64,000 nt of DNA from Arthrobacter sp. ISL-28 (GCF_018613875.1 NZ_JAGGPJ010000007.1:248001-312000); one strand, 5' to 3'. Positions 35,196-43,738 are shown, numbered from the stretch's first letter. Notes: generated from the letters alone by a model not told the origin. A program made the numbers and translations.

Positions 35196-36092
35196 ATGAG
35201 CGGGCGTCACAGCGGGCGGGCCAAGCACGGCTTGCGTATTACTGCGCTGCCAAAAACGTTGAAGCTCATCTTCAAACTGGCCCCGCGGCAGCTCAATGAT
35301 GAGATCGCAATGGCCAAGTTTGAGGTCAAGCGCAAGGGCAAGCAGCTCGGCGTGGCGGGAGCGTTCTTCGGGGTGGCGGCGGTCTTCCTGGCTTTCCTGG
35401 TGACGGGACTGATCGTCGCGGCCATCATGGGGCTCGCTACCATCATGCCGGCCTGGCTCGCGGCGCTGCTCGTGTGCGCGGTCTTCCTCCTCATCGCCCT
35501 GATCGGCGGGCTCATAGGCCTCCAGAAGTTCAAGAAGGCCATGCCGCTGATTCCGGAGGAAACCGTCCGCGGCCTGAAGCATGATCTTGGCATCGCCAAG
35601 GAGGGCTCGGACTTTGACGCCGCAGTACTGGATCCGAACTCACCCCAGGCCAGGGCCGCCAAGGAAGCCAAGGCTGCTGCCAAGGCGCAGGAGAAGGCTG
35701 AGAAGGAAGCAAAGGCAGCCGCGGAGGCGGTTGAGATTCCGCCGGTCAGCGAGCCTGACCTTCACCGTCGCCTGAAGCAGCGGCGCGAACACCTCACCGG
35801 CGTACGCGACGAGCTCGGCGAGGAACTTGATGTCAAGACCCAGGCCGAGGCGCTGCTCGGCGTGGCCAGGCACCGCCTGGATGAGGGCAAGGACATGCTC
35901 AGAGACAGCAAGGACCGGGTCGGCGAAAAAATTGCTGCCCTGTCCGCTGCGGCCTACTCGTCCTCTGCATCCCGGGATAGCGTCGGGGAGTCCTTGCCTG
36001 GACAGCTCGAAGCACGGTGGAAGCCGCTGCTGGCCTTCGCCGCCTCCACTGCCGTCCTGTTTGCCCTGCTGCGGAAACTGTTCAAGAGCTGA
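35196..36092 (+). CDS. Phage holin family (Actinobacterial Holin-X) protein
   Basis: 298 residues. After a basic N-terminus there are two membrane helices (GAFFGVAAVFLAFLVTGLIV, AALLVCAVFLLIALIGGLIG), matching the PF07332 layout. A long Ala/Lys/Glu-rich coiled coil follows (about residues 150-190). A second region with amphipathic helices (DELGEELDVKTQAEALLG) ends in one more C-terminal helix. The name comes from the family; no phage genes are nearby, so lysis is unlikely and a membrane or envelope role is more plausible. Confidence 0.75.
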   Translation: MSGRHSGRAKHGLRITALPKTLKLIFKLAPRQLNDEIAMAKFEVKRKGKQLGVAGAFFGVAAVFLAFLVTGLIVAAIMGLATIMPAWLAALLVCAVFLLIALIGGLIGLQKFKKAMPLIPEETVRGLKHDLGIAKEGSDFDAAVLDPNSPQARAAKEAKAAAKAQEKAEKEAKAAAEAVEIPPVSEPDLHRRLKQRREHLTGVRDELGEELDVKTQAEALLGVARHRLDEGKDMLRDSKDRVGEKIAALSAAAYSSSASRDSVGESLPGQLEARWKPLLAFAASTAVLFALLRKLFKS

Positions 36093-36147
36093 ACGTTGCC
36101 CTGATCGTGGACAGGACGACGCGGCCGGCCACAGAGAGGGGGACCGC

Positions 36148-36771
36148 ATGAGATTCATCGGCGCTGGTTCCCGCCCTGGCCAGCCGCACGTCGATCATGA
36201 CCTGGTCTTCACTGTTCCCAATCTCCTCACGGTGCTGCGCTTCATGGGCGTGCCGCTCTTCATCTGGCTCGTCCTGGCTGAAAGGGAGTACGGGTTCGCC
36301 GTGCTCGTGCTGGCGATCATGGGCAGCACGGACTGGGTGGACGGCTACGTTGCCCGCCGGTTCAACCAGGCGTCCAAACTGGGCAGGGTCATGGACCCCG
36401 TCGCCGACAGGCTTGCGCTGCTCTCCGTGGCGATCACGCTGGTGATCGCCGGTGTGCTCCAGTGGTGGTACCTCGCAGCGCTCGTGATTCCCGACGCCAT
36501 GCTCCTGGCCATGTCGCTTTTCTACTTCCACAGCCATCCTGATCTTCCGGTCAGCATGATCGGCAAGACCCGCACGGCGCTCCTGCTGCTGGGCACTCCG
36601 CTGCTGGTGCTCTCGAAGCTGGACATTCCCTATGCCGACACCTATTTCGTTGTTGCCTGGATCGTGCTCGGCCTGGGACTGATCGGCCACTGGGTGGCCG
36701 CCTACAACTATTTCTGGGCTATTCGCCGCAAAGGCAAAATGCTGGCTGCAGACGGCGGCGGGGACAGCTGA
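36148..36771 (+). CDS. CDP-alcohol phosphatidyltransferase family protein
   Basis: 207 residues from ATG 36148, which follows GAGGGGG. The CDP-alcohol phosphatidyltransferase motif DGx2ARx8Gx3Dx3D is complete: WVDGYVARRF, then GRVMDPVADR (about residues 70-95). There are five or six membrane helices. It joins a CDP-activated lipid to an alcohol; by length and motif it could be a PgsA- or cardiolipin-synthase-like enzyme, and the alcohol cannot be read from sequence. Its TGA overlaps the next gene's ATG by 1 nt. Confidence 0.88.
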   Translation: MRFIGAGSRPGQPHVDHDLVFTVPNLLTVLRFMGVPLFIWLVLAEREYGFAVLVLAIMGSTDWVDGYVARRFNQASKLGRVMDPVADRLALLSVAITLVIAGVLQWWYLAALVIPDAMLLAMSLFYFHSHPDLPVSMIGKTRTALLLLGTPLLVLSKLDIPYADTYFVVAWIVLGLGLIGHWVAAYNYFWAIRRKGKMLAADGGGDS

Positions 36772-37679
36772 TGGTGTGGGTTGCGGTTTTCCTCGCCGTC
36801 ATGGGCGCTTTTTTCCTGGCTTTTGGCGCCCAGCGGCAGGGGAGCGCGGTTAAGGCCGACACCGGCGGGTTGGCGCTTAGCTCCAACGGTTTCCTGCGTC
36901 TCCTGCGGAACCCCCGCTGGGTCTTGGGGCTCCTGTTGCTCTGCATGGGCATGGCCATGAATGCCGTCGCGCTGGTCAGTGCTCCTCTAACGGTGGTCCA
37001 GCCCATCGGCGCCATCGCGCTGGTGATCACCACCGTGGTCAATACCAAGGACCAAGGACTCAGCATCAACCGGGCCACGGTGGTGGCCATCACCGCGTGC
37101 GTTACCGGCTCGGCGCTGTTCGTCCTGCTTGCCGTGAACGTCACACAGGAAAACCACCACGTAAACGCCGACGACGAACTCACCATTGTGCTGCTGCTTG
37201 CCTTGGCCGTGGGGCTTTTCGGCACCCTCGCGGCCATGTTCAAGCACCGCATGAGTGCTTTTATCTACATTCTTGGCGCCGGAGTGCTGTTTGGTTTCGT
37301 GGCCGTGCTGACCAGGATCATCGGCAAGCACCTCCTCGATCCCAACGGCCTGGCGCTGCTGAATGTGCCGTGGTACTCCGTTGTTGCCATTGCGGCGGCC
37401 GGAGGGCTGGGATCGTGGTTCGTGCAGAGCGCCTACTCCACTGGTCCGCCGGACCTGGTGATCGCCGGGCTGACTGTGATCGACCCCATAGTGGGCATCG
37501 CAATCGGCATCGTCATCCTGGGAGAATTGCGTCCGGACGTCCACGCCGTGATGGCAATTGCGATGGGTACGGCGGCAACCCTTGCTATCGTGGGGGTAAT
37601 CGCCCTCTCCCGACACCATCCCGAGGTCACCAAGCGGAAGAAAGACGCTCGGAAGGCCGCGGGCAGGGCGTCCCATTAG
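36771..37679 (+). CDS. DMT-family transporter (NIPA/EamA-like)
   Basis: 302 residues, about nine or ten membrane helices, ATG sharing one base with the preceding stop. Features include VFLAVMGAFFLAFGAQRQGSA at the N-terminus, the VSAPLTVVQPIGAIALVITT segment and GLTVIDPIVGIAIGIVILGE near the C-terminus, like actinobacterial NIPA-type proteins. The C-terminal tail is basic. Substrate unknown. It lies between a phospholipid enzyme and a mannosyltransferase-like glycosyltransferase, so a role in envelope assembly is possible. Confidence 0.8.
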   Translation: MVWVAVFLAVMGAFFLAFGAQRQGSAVKADTGGLALSSNGFLRLLRNPRWVLGLLLLCMGMAMNAVALVSAPLTVVQPIGAIALVITTVVNTKDQGLSINRATVVAITACVTGSALFVLLAVNVTQENHHVNADDELTIVLLLALAVGLFGTLAAMFKHRMSAFIYILGAGVLFGFVAVLTRIIGKHLLDPNGLALLNVPWYSVVAIAAAGGLGSWFVQSAYSTGPPDLVIAGLTVIDPIVGIAIGIVILGELRPDVHAVMAIAMGTAATLAIVGVIALSRHHPEVTKRKKDARKAAGRASH

Positions 37680-37775
37680 CCGACTTTTCTCAGCGGGCCA
37701 GGCGCGAATGCGCCAGCGGCCACCCGGCGTGGACAGCCGAAGCTGACCGCACCATGACCACCAGGAGCTCTCCAC

Positions 37776-38972
37776 GTGACCATGCCCGATGCCCAGCGCC
37801 CACTGACTATCCTCCTTGCGGCCGACACCTACCCGCCCCATGTCAACGGTGCAGCCCAGTTTGGCTACCGACTGGCGAAGGGCATGACGGAACGCGGCCA
37901 CGATGTCCACGTCCTGGCCTGCCGGCCCGACAAGGGCAAGAGCTTTACCGAATTCCGCAAGGAAGGGACGGTCCACCGCCTGCGCTCCCACGGCGTCTTC
38001 ACGCATGAGTACTTCCGGATCTGCTTCCCCTGGGAGATCAAGAAGGAGATCAGCCTGCTGTTCGACAAGGTCCGGCCGGACGTCGTGCATATCCAAAGCC
38101 ACTACATGATCGGTGAGCACGTGCTGTACGAAGCCGAGAAGCGCGGCATCCGGATCGTTGCCACCAACCACTTCATGCCGGAAAACCTCAATCCGTTTCT
38201 CCCATTCCCGCAGTGGTTCAAGGACATTATCGGGAAGATTTCCTGGCGGGACATGGGCAAGGTGATGGGAAAGGCCGACGTGGTCACGACTCCCACGCCG
38301 CTGGCGGCCAAGGCCATGCACGAGCATGCCTTCCTGCGCAAGGTCCTGCCGCTGTCCAACGGCATCGAGTCCTCGGTCTACGAGCTCCAGCCCGGCGAGG
38401 TCATCGAACCCCACGCCCATCCGACGGTGCTGTTTGCCGGCCGCCTGGCCGAAGAGAAGCACGTTGATGTGCTGATCAAGGCTGTGGCAGCGACGCCCGC
38501 TGATTTGAATGTCCACCTGGAGATCGTGGGCGGCGGCGAGGTGCGTCCTGCCCTGGAATCGCTCGTGGAACGCCTCGGGCTGCAGAACCGGGTAAAGTTC
38601 CTGGGTCTTGCCAGTGACGAGGAACTGCGCGAGGCCTACATCAAGGCGGACATCTTCTGCATGCCGGGAACCGCCGAATTGCAGTCCCTCGTGACACTGG
38701 AGGCGATGTCTGCCTCCACCCCCGTCCTTCTGGCTGATGCCATGGCCCTTCCGCACCTGGTGCGGGACGGCGAGAACGGCTACCTGTTCACTCCCAATGA
38801 CAGTGCAGACCTGTCCGAGAAGATCACCCGGATTTTGCGGCTGCCTGTCGAGGAACGGAAAGCCATGGGCCAGGCCAGCCGGTGCATGGTGGAGCCGCAC
38901 AGCATCCAGGGAACCCTGCAGACCTTCGAAGACCTGTACCGCGGCGCGAGCTACGACGACAAGGTGCTCTAG
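37776..38972 (+). CDS. GT4-family glycosyltransferase (GT-B fold)
   Basis: 398 residues from GTG 37776, which follows AGGAG at eight bases; an ATG two codons in has poorer spacing. The N-terminal ILLAADTYPPHVNGAAQFGY is the acceptor-domain start of GT4 enzymes. The donor site reads LPLSNGIE, then VLFAGRLAEEKHVDVLIKA, and the EX7E region is MPGTAELQSLVTLEAMSAST. This resembles PimB/MgtA-type mannosyltransferases that glycosylate phosphatidylinositol or diacylglycerol. Location near a CDP-alcohol phosphatidyltransferase gene supports a glycolipid role. Donor and acceptor are not proven by sequence. Confidence 0.87.
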   Translation: MTMPDAQRPLTILLAADTYPPHVNGAAQFGYRLAKGMTERGHDVHVLACRPDKGKSFTEFRKEGTVHRLRSHGVFTHEYFRICFPWEIKKEISLLFDKVRPDVVHIQSHYMIGEHVLYEAEKRGIRIVATNHFMPENLNPFLPFPQWFKDIIGKISWRDMGKVMGKADVVTTPTPLAAKAMHEHAFLRKVLPLSNGIESSVYELQPGEVIEPHAHPTVLFAGRLAEEKHVDVLIKAVAATPADLNVHLEIVGGGEVRPALESLVERLGLQNRVKFLGLASDEELREAYIKADIFCMPGTAELQSLVTLEAMSASTPVLLADAMALPHLVRDGENGYLFTPNDSADLSEKITRILRLPVEERKAMGQASRCMVEPHSIQGTLQTFEDLYRGASYDDKVL

Positions 38973-39021
38973 AAGGGAGATCATCTGGAAGCCGGTGGTC
39001 TAAAGCCGTTCACCAGTTTGC

Positions 39022-39027
39022 TAGAGT
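39022..39027 (+). promoter_or_regulatory. Extended -10 element upstream of the CAT-anticodon tRNA
   Basis: TTTGC-TAGAGT, the same TTTGC-TAnnnT core as at both tRNA-Asn genes, here 55 nt before the tRNA. Confidence 0.45.
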
Positions 39028-39082
39028 GTTTTTGCCCTCAGATGACAGGCCCCGGTCCCGGGGTGGTGGAATTTTGGGGCGG

Positions 39083-39156
39083 GGGGCTATAGCTCAGCTG
39101 GTTAGAGCGCGGGACTCATAATCCTAAGGTCCTCGGTTCAAGTCCGAGTAGCCCTA
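39083..39156 (+). tRNA. tRNA with CAT anticodon (tRNA-Ile2 or elongator tRNA-Met)
   Basis: A 74-nt cloverleaf. Acceptor GGGGCTA/TAGCCCT includes a G1-U72 wobble. D-stem GCTC/GAGC. The anticodon loop is CTCATAA (CAT) on a stem CGGGA/TCCTA with a C27-A43 mismatch. T-stem CTCGG/CCGAG has loop TTCAAGT. Discriminator A, followed by CCC. Features such as GACTCATAATC and GGTTCAAGTCC resemble tRNA-Ile2, whose CAT is modified by TilS, but elongator Met cannot be excluded. It is not the initiator. Confidence 0.88.
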
Positions 39157-39164
39157 CCCAAGTA

Positions 39165-39198
39165 AGCCCCTGACCTACGGAAACGCCGGTCGGGGGCT
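39165..39198 (+). terminator. Terminator hairpin after the CAT tRNA
   Basis: AGCCCCTGACC pairs with GGTCGGGGGCT (one T-G wobble) around a 12-nt loop, followed by CTCTCATT. It starts 8 nt after the tRNA. Confidence 0.75.
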
Positions 39199-39579
39199 CT
39201 CTCATTCACAGTTCTCACGTAGCCCCCACCTGCTGGCCCATCTTGTCGGTGTGTTGGGGCAGTACGCACCCCCAGCCGCCTCATGCACAGCCGCGAGCCG
39301 GTGCACGTGAAGGCGGCGCCGGCTTCCATGAGCATGAAGTCATTGATGTCGGCGTCGGCCACACTGACGATGAAGTTATGGATGTCGACACCAACCGCTC
39401 CGCCGCCGTCGTTTTCCCCCGGCTGCTCCTGAAGCTCCCGCCATCGGCGGGATGGCCTGAGTATACGAGCAGCCCTACCTGCTTGGCATGAGGGCCATGA
39501 CCGACGTTTCGTCGTCGGCCACGGCTTTTTTCTGTTTTCAGCGTGACTTGGGTTTTGTTTCCCGAATCAACTGCGATAA

Positions 39580-39595
39580 GTTACTCGTCAGTAAC
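39580..39595. promoter_or_regulatory. Inverted repeat upstream of the acyl-CoA dehydrogenase gene
   Basis: GTTACT-CGTC-AGTAAC, a perfect 6+6 bp inverted repeat 61 nt before the ATG. The form fits a TetR/FadR-type operator. The half site GTTAC also occurs in the palindrome at 20438-20453. Confidence 0.45.
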
Positions 39596-39656
39596 ATAGT
39601 GCAGGCGCGGTGCCTGGAACCTCTCCGGTCGCTGCCGATCATCGCGGAGGAACGCC

Positions 39657-40847
39657 ATGTCCACAGACGTAACCGACGTCAACAACCTTCCCTACGCCGA
39701 CGGCGATTTCTTCGCTTTCGAGCAGCTTCTCAGCAGCAAGGAGCAGGACCGTCTGGTCGAGATCCGTTCGTTCCTGGCGCGCGAGGTAAAGCCCCTCGCC
39801 GTGGACTGCTGGAACCGCGGCGAGTTTCCGATGGATCTGATTCCCAAACTGGCCGAGATCGACCTCGTCAGCCCGGTGCGGCGCCAGGGCCACTCCAATC
39901 TCTTCGCCGGCATCGTGCACGCTGAGGTCACCCGCGCGGACACGTCGATCGCAACGTTCATGGGAGTTCACGACGGACTGTTCACAGGATCCATCGAAGC
40001 TCTGGCCTCCCGCGAGCAGCAGGATGCCTGGTTGCCGGACATCTACTCCCTGAAAAAAATCGGCGCCTTCGGACTGACGGAACCGCTGGGCGGATCGGAT
40101 GTTGCCGGCGGAACCCGCACCACGGCGCGGCGCGACGGCGATTACTGGATCCTCAACGGTGCCAAGCGCTGGATCGGCAACGCCACGTTTTCGGACTGGG
40201 TGGTCATCTATGCCCGGGACGTGGCCGACAACCAAGTGAAGGGATTCCTCGTGGACACTACGCTCCCGGGGTTCAGCGCCACCAAGATCGAGAACAAGAT
40301 CTCCCTGCGCACGGTCCAGAATGCGGACATCACCCTTGAGGACGTGGCAGTTCCAGACTTCTTCAAACTGGCCAATGCCAACAGCTTCCGTGACACCAAC
40401 AAGGTCCTGAAAGTCACACGCCTCGCCGTAGCGTGGCAGGCTGTGGGCCAGCAGCTTGCCGCGTTCGACGTCGCCCGCCGGTATGCCGTTGAGCGCCACC
40501 AGTTCGGACGCCCGCTGGCTTCCTTCCAGCTGGTGCAAAGTCAGCTCGTGCAGATCCTGGGGAACGCCGTCAGCTCCATGGGCATGATGGTCCGCCTTTC
40601 CCAGCTCGAGGACGCCGGACAGGCCAAGGACGAACAATCCGCTCTGGCCAAGGCCTTCACCACCGCCCGCATGCGCGAAAGCGTGGCGATGGGCCGCAGC
40701 CTGCTCGGCGGAAATGGCATTGTGACCGACTTCGAGATGGCGAAGATCTTCGCCGACGCCGAGGCGATCTACTCCTACGAAGGCACACACGAGGTGAACA
40801 CCCTGGTTACAGGACGCGCCATTACCGGCGTTTCGGCAATTGTATAG
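39657..40847 (+). CDS. Acyl-CoA dehydrogenase, glutaryl-CoA dehydrogenase-like
   Basis: 396 residues; ATG follows GGAGG. FAD-dependent dehydrogenase: flavin/substrate segments GAFGLTEPLGGSDVAGGTRT and NGAKRWIGNATFSDWVVIYA. The C-terminal MGRSLLGGNGIVTDFEMAKI leads to YSYEGTHEVNTLVTGRAITG, where Glu375 is the catalytic base. The RSLLGGNGI and YEGTHEVN segments resemble glutaryl-CoA dehydrogenases more than isovaleryl-CoA dehydrogenases. It may act in lysine/tryptophan or related acyl-CoA breakdown. It is a single gene with its own palindrome-bearing promoter region. Confidence 0.88.
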   Translation: MSTDVTDVNNLPYADGDFFAFEQLLSSKEQDRLVEIRSFLAREVKPLAVDCWNRGEFPMDLIPKLAEIDLVSPVRRQGHSNLFAGIVHAEVTRADTSIATFMGVHDGLFTGSIEALASREQQDAWLPDIYSLKKIGAFGLTEPLGGSDVAGGTRTTARRDGDYWILNGAKRWIGNATFSDWVVIYARDVADNQVKGFLVDTTLPGFSATKIENKISLRTVQNADITLEDVAVPDFFKLANANSFRDTNKVLKVTRLAVAWQAVGQQLAAFDVARRYAVERHQFGRPLASFQLVQSQLVQILGNAVSSMGMMVRLSQLEDAGQAKDEQSALAKAFTTARMRESVAMGRSLLGGNGIVTDFEMAKIFADAEAIYSYEGTHEVNTLVTGRAITGVSAIV

Positions 40848-40940
40848 TCCAGTTTCGGCAAATCGCATGAGCCATCCGGGCCGTTTCTGCGCCATGTCTT
40901 AGCTCTCGGCAGCCGGCGGCCGTCGTCCTCGCGCCTCGGA

Positions 40941-41462
40941 TCAGCCGGGAGGGTCCCTGGTCAGCGGCAGGAGAACGGACGGCCGTAGGTCCGTCACGAA
41001 CTGGAGCGGGTTCAGGTACTCGTCTCCCCGGCGCACGCCCCAGTGAATGCACGGTGTGGCTCCGCAGTGACCAACGAGCAGCGTGCCCAGGGTGTCTCCC
41101 TTGGCTACCCGGTCGCCTTTCGCGAGCGTGCTGCGCACGGGTTCGAAGCTGCTGCGCAAGCCGTTGCCATGATCCACCGTGATGACGGGCCGGTCCACCA
41201 CAACTCCTACGAAGCTGACGGTGCCTGACTCCGGCGAGGTGACCGGGCCGCCGTCGGACGCTGACCTGAGATCCACGCCCCGGTGGCCACTGAGCCACGG
41301 CTTGTCCGGGGGATCGAAACCCCTCAGGACGGCGGGCCGGGGAGTCAGCGGCCAGCTCCACGACGGTGCGGCCGTCGAGGCAACGCCCGGCGGATCACTT
41401 CCGGGCAGGGTTAAAGGTGCCATGCTGAGCAGGAGAACGGCTATGAGGGCGGGAGTTTTCAT
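40941..41462 (-). CDS. M23-family metallopeptidase (LytM domain), secreted
   Basis: 173 residues. The signal peptide is MKTPALIAVLLLSMAPLTLP. The LytM domain has the zinc ligands His and Asp in SGHRGVDLRS and a histidine in TPCIHWGVRRGDEYLNPL. In place of the usual HxH the first position is Cys (CIH), a variant seen in related actinobacterial proteins. Normally these cut peptidoglycan cross-bridges; variants may be inactive regulators. The purine-rich GGGGAG lies unusually close to the ATG. Confidence 0.82.
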   Translation of the reverse strand: MKTPALIAVLLLSMAPLTLPGSDPPGVASTAAPSWSWPLTPRPAVLRGFDPPDKPWLSGHRGVDLRSASDGGPVTSPESGTVSFVGVVVDRPVITVDHGNGLRSSFEPVRSTLAKGDRVAKGDTLGTLLVGHCGATPCIHWGVRRGDEYLNPLQFVTDLRPSVLLPLTRDPPG

Positions 41463-41884
41463 CTCCCCAGCTTCATGGCGGATTGGGGCGGTGAAAACAG
41501 GCGTCCGCTCCTATGTGGAAAACGACGCCGACGGCGGCAAGCTGGTGCTTGGGCAGGTGACCGCTGTAGTACACTTGATGGAGCAGTTCGCTGTGCCCTC
41601 AACGTGTTCCAATTCCCTTTGGGTAGCGTCAGCACGCCCCATTCAGGAGTGCGGGGGAGCAGCAGCTGACTACGCGCATCCAGCCCTCCATCACCGGAAG
41701 CCACAGGTTCCCGGCGGAGGATTGTGCCTCTTGCGGTCAGGTCCGGCAACGGTCCTGATGAGAAGCGCAATGGATGCCAGGAGCAGCACCCGCCTTGGGT
41801 GAAGCTAATCAACCGTCAACTATTGGCAGGGTAAGAGCGGCCTTCGGGCTCTCTCATGAATGACCTGCCGGAAGGAGCGTCGGC
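41463..41884 (+). promoter_or_regulatory. Promoter and leader region of rpsB (422 bp without a gene)
   Basis: Holds the divergent promoters of the M23 gene and rpsB. A possible -10, TACACT, is at 41570-41575, which would give a leader of about 300 nt. A small hairpin, AGAGC-GGCCTTCGG-GCTCT, lies shortly before the rpsB ribosome site GGAAGGAG. Long leaders before rpsB often carry S2-dependent control in bacteria; no such fold is recognised here. Short open frames in this stretch do not look coding. Confidence 0.45.
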
Positions 41885-42763
41885 ATGCCCGTCGTAACTA
41901 TGCGCCAGCTGCTTGACAGCGGCGTCCACTTTGGACACCAGACCCGTCGTTGGAACCCGAAGATGAAGCGATTCATCTTCACGGAGCGCAACGGCATCTA
42001 CATCATTGACCTCCAGCAGTCGCTGTCCTACATCGACCGCGCCTACGAGTTCGTGAAGGCCACCGTTGCACACGGCGGCACCGTTCTCTTCGTCGGCACC
42101 AAGAAGCAGGCCCAGGAAGCAATTGCTGAGCAGGCTACGCGCGTTGGCCAGCCCTACGTCAACCAGCGTTGGCTCGGCGGTATGCTGACCAACTTCCAGA
42201 CGGTTGCCAAGCGTATCCAGCGCATGAAGGAACTCGAAGAGATCGACTTCGACGACGTCGCCGGTTCCGCTTACACCAAGAAGGAACTGCTGCTCCTCCG
42301 TCGCGAACTCACCAAGCTTGAGTCCAACCTCGGCGGTATCCGCAACCTCACCAAGGCACCTTCCGTGCTGTGGATCGTTGACACCAAGAAGGAACACCTG
42401 GCTGTTGACGAGGCCAAGAAGCTCAACATCCCGGTTGTGGCCATCCTGGACACCAACTGCGACCCCGACGAAGTCGACTTCCCGATCCCGGGCAACGACG
42501 ACGCCATCCGCTCCGTGAACCTCCTGACCCGCGTTGTTGCTGACGCCGTTGCCGAGGGTTTGATCGCCCGTAACCAGCGTGCAACCGGCACCACCGAGAC
42601 TCCGGAAGAGCCGCTGGCCGAGTGGGAGCGCGAACTCCTCGAGGGCAGCAAGGCTGAGGCCGCTGCCGCTGAAGCACCTGCTGCTGAAGCGCCCGCCGCT
42701 GAAGCTGCTCCCGCTGCAGAGGAAGCCCCGGCTGCTGCCGAGGGCACCGACGCCGAGAAGTAA
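41885..42763 (+). CDS. rpsB: 30S ribosomal protein S2
   Basis: 292 residues. N-terminal [20 protein letters not shown] and [20 protein letters not shown] are the S2 signature. Conserved [40 protein letters not shown] and [19 protein letters not shown] follow. The last 45 residues are an Ala/Glu-rich extension ([20 protein letters not shown]), common in actinobacterial S2. The ribosome site is GGAAGGAG eight bases upstream. It is followed by tsf, the conserved order. Confidence 0.98.
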   Translation: MPVVTMRQLLDSGVHFGHQTRRWNPKMKRFIFTERNGIYIIDLQQSLSYIDRAYEFVKATVAHGGTVLFVGTKKQAQEAIAEQATRVGQPYVNQRWLGGMLTNFQTVAKRIQRMKELEEIDFDDVAGSAYTKKELLLLRRELTKLESNLGGIRNLTKAPSVLWIVDTKKEHLAVDEAKKLNIPVVAILDTNCDPDEVDFPIPGNDDAIRSVNLLTRVVADAVAEGLIARNQRATGTTETPEEPLAEWERELLEGSKAEAAAAEAPAAEAPAAEAAPAAEEAPAAAEGTDAEK

Positions 42764-42809
42764 ACAACTCCACCGGGATTTCCCGGCGCTGACCAGTGCC
42801 GGGGTAACT

Positions 42810-42847
42810 GACAGGATGGCGGCTCACCAGTGAGCTGCCGTCCTGTC
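42810..42847 (+). other. 17-bp hairpin in the rpsB-tsf spacer
   Basis: GACAGGATGGCGGCTCA pairs with TGAGCTGCCGTCCTGTC (two G-T wobbles, 4-nt loop). No T-run follows, so full termination is unlikely. It may attenuate tsf, or be an RNA processing or stability element. Confidence 0.5.
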
Positions 42848-42888
42848 GGTCCGTACACCACATAAATTTTCTAGACAGAGGGGTTCAC

Positions 42889-43725
42889 ATGGCGAACTAC
42901 ACTGCCGCCGATATCAAGGCTCTGCGCGAGCGCACCGGCGCCGGCATGATGGATGTCAAGAAGGCTCTCGACGAAGCCAACGGCGACGCCGAGAAGGCGA
43001 TCGAGATCATTCGCATCAAGGGCCTGAAGGGCGCTACCAAGCGTGAAGGCCGTTCGACCGCTGAAGGCCTGGTTGCTGCCAAGGTCGACGGCAGCGTCGG
43101 CGTAATGATCGAGGTCAACTGCGAGACCGACTTCGTCGCCAAGGCTGACAAGTTCATCCAGCTCGCCGACAAGGTCCTGGCTGTCGCCGTCGAGTCCGGC
43201 GCTGCCGACCTCGAGACCCTGCTCGCCACTGACGTCGACGGCAAGCCGCTGTCCGAGGTTGTTGTCGAAGAGGGCGCCATCCTCGGCGAGAAGGTAGTGG
43301 TCCGCCGCATCTCCCGCATCGAGGGTGCCACGGTCGACGCTTACCTGCACAAGACCTCCAAGGACCTCCCGGCTCAGGTCGGCGTGCTGTTCGCTGTCGA
43401 CGGCGAGGGCGAAGCTGCTGCCACGGCAGCCCACGACGTTGCAGTCCACATTGCAGCCATGGCCCCGAACTACCTCTCCCGCGAAGACGTTCCGGCCGAA
43501 CTGGTCGAGTCCGAGCGCCGCATCGCCGAGGAGACCGCCAAGGCCGAGGGCAAGCCCGAAGCCGCCATGACCAAGATCGTGGAAGGCCGCGTTACGGGCT
43601 TCTACAAGGGTGAAGTCCTGGTTGACCAGGCCTTCGCCAAGGACGCCAAGAAGTCTGTTGCGCAGGTCCTCGAAGAGGCCGGCGTCAAGGGAACGGCCTT
43701 CACGCGTTTCCGCGTCGGTTCCTAG
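42889..43725 (+). CDS. tsf: Elongation factor Ts
   Basis: 278 residues. N-terminal DIKALRERTGAGMMDVKKAL is the EF-Ts signature, followed by AKREGRSTAEGLVAAKVDG-like sequence and VMIEVNCETDFVAKADKF, the second signature. It exchanges GDP for GTP on EF-Tu. The ribosome site GAGGGG is five bases upstream of the ATG. It is the second gene of the rpsB-tsf unit, which ends with the terminator at 43739-43768. Confidence 0.98.
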   Translation: MANYTAADIKALRERTGAGMMDVKKALDEANGDAEKAIEIIRIKGLKGATKREGRSTAEGLVAAKVDGSVGVMIEVNCETDFVAKADKFIQLADKVLAVAVESGAADLETLLATDVDGKPLSEVVVEEGAILGEKVVVRRISRIEGATVDAYLHKTSKDLPAQVGVLFAVDGEGEAAATAAHDVAVHIAAMAPNYLSREDVPAELVESERRIAEETAKAEGKPEAAMTKIVEGRVTGFYKGEVLVDQAFAKDAKKSVAQVLEEAGVKGTAFTRFRVGS

Positions 43726-43738
43726 TCAGGCACGCATG

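Larger units (their letters stand above)
39157..39656. other. 500-bp region without a confident gene
   Basis: It begins with the tRNA terminator (39165-39198) and ends with the acyl-CoA dehydrogenase promoter region, including a palindrome at 39580-39595. In between, the minus strand from about 39400 to 39160 reads an open, protein-like stretch (FIVSVADADINDFMLMEAGA near 39340) with no start that has a ribosome site. It may be a gene remnant. Short plus-strand frames there look random. Confidence 0.5.

Noticed and set aside
35196..36092. Prophage remnant suggested by the holin-family protein
   Set aside because: No endolysin, structural or integrase gene is near; the Holin-X family is a chromosomal actinobacterial family.
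36987..38984. A 665-codon antisense frame across the DMT transporter and glycosyltransferase genes
   Set aside because: It spans two well-supported plus-strand genes and the spacer between them and shows no motif; long stop-free antisense frames are expected at this GC content.
39243..39491. Plus-strand 82-codon frame after the CAT tRNA
   Set aside because: No ribosome site, unusual composition and no family resemblance; the opposite strand looks more protein-like but is also unproven.
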